Shown here in pieces: positions 59,065-64,000 of a DNA stretch of 64,000 bases. The stretch's first letter is position 1. The number at the start of each line of letters is the position of its first letter. Position numbers and translations under genes: made by a program. The notes below the pieces were generated by a model. That model made no database searches and was not told the origin of the DNA. It worked only from the letters and a program-made list of their open reading frames with translations. The stretch covers positions 1 to 64,000 of the forward strand of contig NZ_JAUCDS010000007.1 of the NCBI RefSeq assembly GCF_034674885.1, written 5' to 3'. This DNA comes from Castellaniella sp034674885. GTDB lineage: Bacteria; Pseudomonadota; Gammaproteobacteria; Burkholderiales; Burkholderiaceae_B.

Positions 59065-60225
59065 TTACAAATTCAACCCGAAGGTCTCGGGGCGCACGCA
59101 GCGCACGGCTTCGCGGGACGCGTCGATGCAGCCGCCCTGGTCGTAGACACCCGCCGGGTCGCGCAGGCGCACCATGCGATCGAGCACCTGGTTCGTCGCC
59201 AAGGGGTCGGCCAGGGTCTCGGCCACGCAGGCCTCGACGATGGATTCATCCATCCATGCGCGGGGAGCGGACGCGCCGTCCGGCGCATCCTGGCGCAATC
59301 CGTGCCGCCAGTGGTAGATCTCGACGCATTTGTAGGTCAGGGTGTAGGGTTGATCGGGCTTCCAGAAATTGGTGAACCGCCCCTGACCCAGGTAGAACAC
59401 CCAGGACCCCTCGTAGCCCTCGACGCTGGCGGACGGTTCGTGCGGGTTGCGAAACCACAGGCGATCGCCCGGCACGTAATAGCGGGGCGGCAGCGGCGCC
59501 TGCAGCGATCCGTATTCATGCAGGAAGGCATCATGAAACGCACCGGACTGGATCGCCTTGCGCTGCCACTGGGCCTGCAAGGCGGCCAGCGCAGCCGGAT
59601 TGCTGGCCTGCAGTTCCCGCGCCAACGCCAGCAGCAGCACATATTCGGTCGCCCGGTAGCAGGAAAACGAATACAGGCGCCCGGACACATCCGGCCACAG
59701 CGTCTGTTCCAGCGAGGGGATCAGATCATGCCCCGGCAGCAGGATGAAACCGGTCGACTCCGACCAGCGCCAGCAATCCGGGCGTTCGGCCTGTTCCGTG
59801 TCGAAGGCCAGCACCGTGCGCCGTCCGGCCTGCACGATGAAACGCCGCAAGCGCACGGCGGACTGCCATTCGTCCAGGCTGGGAAAATCGAAGGGGATGG
59901 GGGACAGCAACAGCGCCGCCAGGATCTCGGCATCCAGATCCCGATCGCTGTCGTCAGGGGCCAGTTGCAGCACCGGCGCCAGGCCGGCAGTGTCCAGGCC
60001 AGGCGATTGCGGCAACGACAGGCGAAACCGCAGCCAGGGTCCCTCGTCGTCGACGCTGGAATCCTGAGTGACCCGGCCGCCCAGGCCGTGTTCCGACAGC
60101 CAACGCCAGCAACGGGCCTGGTCTTCTTCGGACCACGCGCCGCGAATGCGGACACCGGCCATCTCGCCAGCGAAATCCAGGACCGCAACCGAGGCAGCCT
60201 GGGCAGTCGGAACAGACATCGGCAT
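59065..60225 (-). CDS. putative Tgl-like protein-glutamine gamma-glutamyltransferase
   Basis: A 386-aa soluble protein. Residues 180-310 resemble the Bacillus spore transglutaminase Tgl: LYSFSCYRATEYVLLLAL (candidate nucleophile C189) and GDRLWFRNPHEPSA then EGSWVFYLGQG, matching the Tgl GDxxYFKNP and GENxIxLG blocks; E272 fits the Tgl Glu. The Tgl His position is not conserved, though IYHWRHG follows. The N-terminal 180 residues are unrecognised. No signal peptide. If active it would cross-link Gln and Lys side chains. This call rests on memory of the family motifs. Confidence 0.5.
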   Translation of the reverse strand: MPMSVPTAQAASVAVLDFAGEMAGVRIRGAWSEEDQARCWRWLSEHGLGGRVTQDSSVDDEGPWLRFRLSLPQSPGLDTAGLAPVLQLAPDDSDRDLDAEILAALLLSPIPFDFPSLDEWQSAVRLRRFIVQAGRRTVLAFDTEQAERPDCWRWSESTGFILLPGHDLIPSLEQTLWPDVSGRLYSFSCYRATEYVLLLALARELQASNPAALAALQAQWQRKAIQSGAFHDAFLHEYGSLQAPLPPRYYVPGDRLWFRNPHEPSASVEGYEGSWVFYLGQGRFTNFWKPDQPYTLTYKCVEIYHWRHGLRQDAPDGASAPRAWMDESIVEACVAETLADPLATNQVLDRMVRLRDPAGVYDQGGCIDASREAVRCVRPETFGLNL

Positions 60226-60288
60226 GATCCCACCTGAGGGGAAAAATCCAGTGGACGATTCTACTGCCGAAAGATACGGGCAGCCGCC

Positions 60289-60477
60289 TTACTGGCCCAG
60301 CGCCTTGCTGATTTTCTTATCGGTGTTGTATTGGCTGAGCGCATACACCGCCCAGATCGCCGCCGGGATCCAGCCAATCAGCGTGAGCTGCAGGATCAGG
60401 CAGATGATCCCCGACAGGGGACGGCCGATGGTGAAGAAAGCCAGCCAGGGCAACAGCAGGGCGATGAGCAGGCGCAT
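60289..60477 (-). CDS. YqaE/Pmp3 family membrane protein
   Basis: A 62-aa protein with two membrane helices around the Pmp3 core IICLILQLTLIGWIPAAIWAVYAL. Such proteins respond to salt and membrane stress. The ATG at 60477 is the only suitable start. Confidence 0.85.
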   Translation of the reverse strand: MRLLIALLLPWLAFFTIGRPLSGIICLILQLTLIGWIPAAIWAVYALSQYNTDKKISKALGQ

Positions 60478-60594
60478 GACGCAATCCGGTGATGGTTGAA
60501 AGCCGGTATTTTAGAGTGTTTCGGCGCCAAGTCGTTCGCGCCGGGCCGCCGACGGCGGGCGCCGCATACCGCGACGCCCGCCAGGGCTCCCGCG

Positions 60595-60924
60595 TCAGGT
60601 TTCGTCCTGCACGATCGCCGTCGGGCCGTTGGTCTTGACCGATTCGATGCCCTTGTCCCGCGCGGCGGCGGTGGTGTACATCTCGCTGCTGCCGATGATC
60701 TCGCCGTTGGCCGCAGTCAGGTTGAAATAATGCGATCCGTCCTTCGCCGTCAGCCGCCCGTAGCGCGCGTCGCTGGGGGAATTCTTGCGAACGGATTCGA
60801 TGCCTGTCTGGGCAGAGGCCTTGCTGGCATACCGCTGGCTGGTCAAGATCACCTGGTGATTGCCGGCCCTGAGATTGAACAGGAACTTGTCACCGCTGGA
60901 CTTCAGGATGTATTCACCACTCAT
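60595..60924 (-). CDS. YegP family protein (two DUF1508 repeats)
   Basis: A 109-aa protein with two tandem DUF1508 units: GDKFLFNLRAGNHQVILTSQ with IESVRKNS, then GSHYFNLTAANGEIIGSSEM with IESVKTN. YegP proteins are small, soluble and of unknown role. A GC-rich 8-bp stem (60554-60582) follows the gene but has no T run. Confidence 0.9.
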   Translation of the reverse strand: MSGEYILKSSGDKFLFNLRAGNHQVILTSQRYASKASAQTGIESVRKNSPSDARYGRLTAKDGSHYFNLTAANGEIIGSSEMYTTAAARDKGIESVKTNGPTAIVQDET

Positions 60925-61064
60925 GGTTTTGACTCCAAGTCGTGCAGGCGCAGGATACGCCCGCCAGGGGATATCGCCCGGAAACTATACCGCGAAAGCA
61001 GGACAGGCCTGACGGACCCCGATACACTGAGGCGCACGTCCGGCCTGATCTCGCCCCGTTTCCC

Positions 61065-62039
61065 ATGCACATCCTGACTCAAAGCCTGTTGTCCTTCGTC
61101 CTGTTGCTGGCCCTGGCCTGGGGGCTGGCCGTGCTATGGATCCAGGCGCCGGGCGGGCACGGGCTGCGGCTGATCTGGATGGCGCTCTGGGCGGCCAGCG
61201 TGCTCGGCGGGCTGGCTTCAGTCTGGGTCCAGCACCGCTACGCCGTGCCGGCCCGGTGGGCGCTGGCCGCAGCCGCCGCGATCCTGGCCATCTGGTGGAT
61301 CAGCCTGGCGCCATCGAACCAGCGGGATTGGGCCGACGACGTGGCCCACAGCCTGACAGGCAGCACCCAGGGGTCCATCGTCACGCTGCACAACATCCGC
61401 AATTTCGACTGGCGCAGCGAGACGGACTACACCGTCCGCTGGCAGGACGCATCCTACGACCTGGAAACCCTGCAATCCGTGGACATGGCGCTGTCCTACT
61501 GGATGGGGCCGGCCATCGCCCACACCCTGGTGTCCTTCGGCTTTGCCGACGGGCGCCACCTGGTGTTTTCCGTGGAAATCCGCAAGGAACGCGACGAGTC
61601 CTTTTCCACCGTCGGCGGTTTTTTCAAGCAGTTCGAACGCAGCATCATCGCTGCGGAAGAACGCGACATCCTGTATGTACGCGCCGGCCCGCGCGGCGAA
61701 CAGGTCTTCCTGTACCCCATCCAGATGCCCCAGGCCGCGATGCGCCAACTATTTCTGGCCTACGTGAACAGCGCCAACCGCCTGGCCAAGGCCCCGAAGT
61801 TCTACAACACCGTGACGGCCAACTGCACGACCCTGGTCTACGACATGGTCCGGCCCATCGTGCCCGGCCTGCCCATGGACATCCGCCTGATCCTGTCAGG
61901 GTACCTGCCGGAATACCTGTACCGGCATGGGGGGCTGGATACCAGCCAGCCGCTGGATGTCCTGCACACCCAGGCAGACATCACGCAGCGCGCGGCGCAG
62001 GCCGGGCCGGTGGCGGATTTTTCACGGCGTGTGCGCTGA
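61065..62039 (+). CDS. DUF4105 (Lnb-like N-terminal) membrane protein
   Basis: A 324-aa protein. Three N-terminal membrane helices (residues 1-80) precede an extracytoplasmic DUF4105 domain. The typical motifs are VTLHNIRNFDWRSETDY and FYNTVTANCTTLVYDM with the candidate catalytic C254, plus SFGFADGRHLVFSVEIRKE. DUF4105 is a papain-like domain found in lipoprotein-processing Lnb. It may act on lipids or lipoproteins; the substrate is unknown. The ATG at 61065 starts the first helix. Confidence 0.85.
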   Translation: MHILTQSLLSFVLLLALAWGLAVLWIQAPGGHGLRLIWMALWAASVLGGLASVWVQHRYAVPARWALAAAAAILAIWWISLAPSNQRDWADDVAHSLTGSTQGSIVTLHNIRNFDWRSETDYTVRWQDASYDLETLQSVDMALSYWMGPAIAHTLVSFGFADGRHLVFSVEIRKERDESFSTVGGFFKQFERSIIAAEERDILYVRAGPRGEQVFLYPIQMPQAAMRQLFLAYVNSANRLAKAPKFYNTVTANCTTLVYDMVRPIVPGLPMDIRLILSGYLPEYLYRHGGLDTSQPLDVLHTQADITQRAAQAGPVADFSRRVR

Positions 62040-62123
62040 CGTTGCACGAATACAGCGCAGAACCGTCCTGACTGCCCCCATCGCAAATATCAAAAGCATG
62101 TACGAAGCAACAATCAGACAGCC

Positions 62124-62312
62124 TCACTCTGATTCCAATAGATCAATGCACGCCAGAGGCGATTCAGGGCTGAGCAAAGCCAAGGCAAGGTTTGCTCTCG
62201 CCACCAGTTCTCTGGGTCTGCGATCCTGTACATAATGCCCATGCGTAATACGATCCATGCCAGCCCCCACCAATTTAGAACACACGATCTTCGCGGAATA
62301 ACTCTTTGACAC
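62124..62312 (-). pseudogene. out-of-frame C-terminal fragment after the unknown gene
   Basis: A 62-aa frame with a GTG start at 62312 overlaps the end of the 305-aa frame in another phase. From KLVGAGMDRITHG to the stop it reads like real protein, with an R-x4-H spacing reminiscent of HEPN domains. It probably is the displaced end of the upstream gene. No function is assigned. Confidence 0.35.
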
Positions 62313-63192
62313 TTACCCCTCGGCGCGACTCTTCCATGGATTCCGGCGCCGCGCTGCCCTTGACCCAAAGCAGGGGAATGCGTTTCAACGGCTTCCCTGT
62401 CGCGATCAGCGCCCGAGAAGCAAACCGATCAGATTCGCTTCGTGCCACCTGTACCGCCCCCAAGGCATCCCCGGCCCGGACTCGCAGGATTACTGCCGCA
62501 GGAGAACGCACCCCCGCAGTGTCAAAGCCATATTGGTGCAGCCAGGCAGTCACAGCCGCCCCCTTCAGCCAAAGGGCGGGTATCCCATTGGGTAGCGCCG
62601 GGGCAGCACTGAACGCCAGCAGGACTTCAAAATCGCGAGGAGAGCTAGCTGCCATTTCCGCTTGCAGCGCATCACACAGACGGGCCAAAGAAACTGTCCT
62701 CTCGCCATCGAGCCACGATTTTATGAACCCATGCAAATATTTGGCGGAAAACCCGACATCCAGAAGATGAGTTGCAACGCTTCGTGCAAAGTACTCTACG
62801 GCGAACCTGCCTTCATCGACTGCCCGACCGACCCGACTGATATAGTCGACTTTCACATGTTCAGACAGCTCCCGGATACTGAAATGAGCAACGCCATCAG
62901 GCCTAGGAATCTGTTGAATCTGTTGTCGGAGAAATTGCTTTTCCGCATCGGTAAACGCAGGGTCTCTGCCAATACGCCTCTGGAGTGAACTGGCCATCCG
63001 CCTGACTGATGCTTCACTAAGGAGCCCCTGTCTCATGGCCGCACATGCTTCGTACAGTTCTTCCATGGCCAACACAACACCGATTCCCCACAGGGACCGA
63101 TACCAAGGAGTCCTCTCTGATAGAAACTCCAGGAGCCTTACCGCCGCAAATCGTTCATGAGGATTGACAAAATCGGGCATGCATCCTACCAT
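62275..63192 (-). CDS. unrecognised protein, probably truncated
   Basis: A 305-aa frame I do not recognise. The N-terminal third is helical (LLEFLSERTPWYRSLWGIGV), the C-terminal third has ALWLKGAAVTAWLHQYGFD and a repeat-like LLWVKGSAAP. The chain stops right after KELFREDRVF, without a natural domain end, while a different frame looks coding beyond it. Base composition is lower in GC than the core genes. ATG at 63180 is an alternative start. It is likely the N-terminal part of a longer accessory protein broken by a deletion or frameshift. Confidence 0.5.
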   Translation of the reverse strand: MVGCMPDFVNPHERFAAVRLLEFLSERTPWYRSLWGIGVVLAMEELYEACAAMRQGLLSEASVRRMASSLQRRIGRDPAFTDAEKQFLRQQIQQIPRPDGVAHFSIRELSEHVKVDYISRVGRAVDEGRFAVEYFARSVATHLLDVGFSAKYLHGFIKSWLDGERTVSLARLCDALQAEMAASSPRDFEVLLAFSAAPALPNGIPALWLKGAAVTAWLHQYGFDTAGVRSPAAVILRVRAGDALGAVQVARSESDRFASRALIATGKPLKRIPLLWVKGSAAPESMEESRRGVSVKELFREDRVF

Positions 63193-63298
63193 CAGTTATC
63201 GGTCGCTGTTGTTTCTGTGACCCCCCGGCTAAGCGGGGCACGACCTGGGCGGAAGCGGCTTTATCAGCCTAATCCAACCGGCTCACGCCCCCTCCCAT

Positions 63299-63330
63299 TA
63301 AAGGCCCTGCAGATGCAGGGCCTTTATCTT
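63299..63330. terminator. bidirectional intrinsic terminator-like hairpin
   Basis: TAAAGGCCCTGC (63299-63310) pairs with GCAGGGCCTTTA (63315-63326), a perfect 12-bp stem with a 4-nt loop. Short T-rich ends occur on both sides. It directly follows the stop of the cupin_5 remnant on the minus strand. Confidence 0.7.
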
Positions 63331-63569
63331 TCCAGTATCGCCTTTTCCTGTTCCAGACGGCTCATTCTAGGCGCAGGCAGCGGCCGATCCAACCGCACCA
63401 GGCCAATAACGTCACCCCGACCCGTCCCACACCGCCAGTAACCCAGCGTCAGCAGGAACGGGACCTGTCCGCCGGAGCGAAAGACCTAGCGATAATGACC
63501 GCCTTCAGGGTGCGGCTGCCGCCCCAGTGCATCGATCAGAGCCTGGATGGGGTCATGTTGACTCGGCAC
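63324..63569 (-). pseudogene. cupin_5-like (DUF985) gene remnant with internal stop
   Basis: From a GTG at 63569 the frame reads DPIQALIDALGRQPHPEGGH, the start of a cupin_5 domain, then meets a TAG at 63488-63486 after YR. The same frame resumes with VFRSGG and runs to a TAA at 63326-63324. The second part does not follow the cupin_5 pattern and ends MSRLEQEKAILER. The whole is too short (82 codons) for an intact family member, so it is a decayed gene. Confidence 0.45.
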
Positions 63570-63730
63570 GGTTGATTACCAACAAAAATGGGAAAATGAA
63601 TTGGAGTTCACCTAGTTTATCTCGGTGATGCAACAGCCCATACTGTTTCCAACAGAGCAGGACGTGATTCACCTAGCGGAAAACCCGCAGCACACTGCCC
63701 AGTCACCTACTTGAACTGAAGGAAACCATC

Positions 63731-64000
63731 ATGAAAGTCGCCACTGCCGCCTCTATCGCCATTCTGTCCCTGGGCCTTGCCTCCGCCGGCATCGCGCAAG
63801 CCGACGAAGCCAACTATCCGGAAATCGTGACGCCCAGCACCCAGAGCCGTGCCGAAGTCGTCCAAGCGCTGCGGTTGGCCCAGTCGCAAGGCCTGGTCAC
63901 CGTGGGTGAACACGGCAACTACCCGCAGCTGCAGGCCGACGATCAGGCCTTAACCCGCGCCCAGGTCCTAAAGGAACTGGACCAAGCCAAGAGCGCTGGC
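63731..64000 (+). CDS. DUF4148 domain exported protein (partial)
   Basis: The first 90 codons of a gene cut by the window edge. A signal peptide (MKVATAASIAILSLGLASAG, cleavage near AQA) is followed by TQSRAEVVQALRLAQSQGLVTVGE and TRAQVLKELDQAK, two DUF4148 helices. The family is common in Burkholderiales as small periplasmic proteins of unknown role. GAAGGAA precedes the ATG. Confidence 0.85.
   Translation, partial: MKVATAASIAILSLGLASAGIAQADEANYPEIVTPSTQSRAEVVQALRLAQSQGLVTVGEHGNYPQLQADDQALTRAQVLKELDQAKSAG

Noticed and set aside
60554..60582. Terminator of the YegP gene
   Set aside because: The 8-bp GC stem is not followed by T residues on the minus strand, so an intrinsic terminator is not supported.

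Overview
The window looks like a chromosomal segment of a high-GC betaproteobacterium of the Alcaligenaceae (Bordetella/Achromobacter/Castellaniella-like). The evidence is gene content and order: COG0523 GTPase-dksA-hslVU, a dacC-ybeD-lipB block, birA-coaX-galU, waaC-waaA, the aa3 cytochrome oxidase operon with Burkholderiales-type small proteins (38-aa assembly protein, DUF2970, DUF2909), a PhaM granule protein and a paired cphA cyanophycin locus. No rRNA, tRNA, CRISPR array or intact insertion sequence was seen.

Layout. 0-7.3 kb: an Lrp/AsnC regulator, a nucleoside-recognition membrane protein, a zinc-type COG0523 GTPase, DksA, the HslVU protease behind a sigma-32-like promoter, a CusF-like protein, an SSAT-like acetyltransferase and a PduO-type adenosyltransferase, ending in a hairpin and a 3 x 40-bp tandem repeat. 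7.4-11.3 kb: a peroxidase-like protein and class III aminotransferase divergent from an RpiR regulator and a C45-type acyltransferase, with an inverted repeat in the shared promoter. 11.3-13.8 kb: a denitrification locus (cytochrome c, copper nitrite reductase NirK, NirV-like protein) with three FNR/NNR-type boxes. 13.9-27.6 kb: housekeeping genes (ECHDC3-like hydratase, lipB, ybeD, D,D-carboxypeptidase, birA, coaX, galU, LPS core genes, glmU, phaM, Nudix). 27.9-36.4 kb: the aa3 oxidase and its heme A and copper assembly factors, in which no cox11/ctaG was found. 36.4-49.6 kb: a large cation/proton antiporter, an intergenic dispersed repeat, rpoH under a perfect CIRCE element, aspS operon, a second antiporter, a GMC oxidoreductase and aminotransferase-ubiA. 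49.8-57.5 kb: a cyanophycin locus, two synthetase genes on one strand and a divergent ABC exporter plus DUF1854 protein. 57.5-64 kb: an accessory region with an AbiE-type abortive infection/toxin-antitoxin pair, a Tgl-like transglutaminase candidate, stress-type small proteins, a DUF4105 membrane protein, a broken unknown gene, a cupin_5 remnant and the start of a DUF4148 protein.

How the genes work together: rpoH (HrcA/CIRCE controlled) and the sigma-32-type hslVU promoter form a visible two-step heat-shock circuit. NirK with its cytochrome and the aa3 oxidase form alternative ends of a respiratory chain. PhaM and the cyanophycin genes point to carbon and nitrogen storage polymers. The most unusual items are the second cyanophycin synthetase, which has lost the Mur-ligase P-loop and the C-terminal Mur domain, the aminotransferase/C45/RpiR cluster, and the accessory right end.
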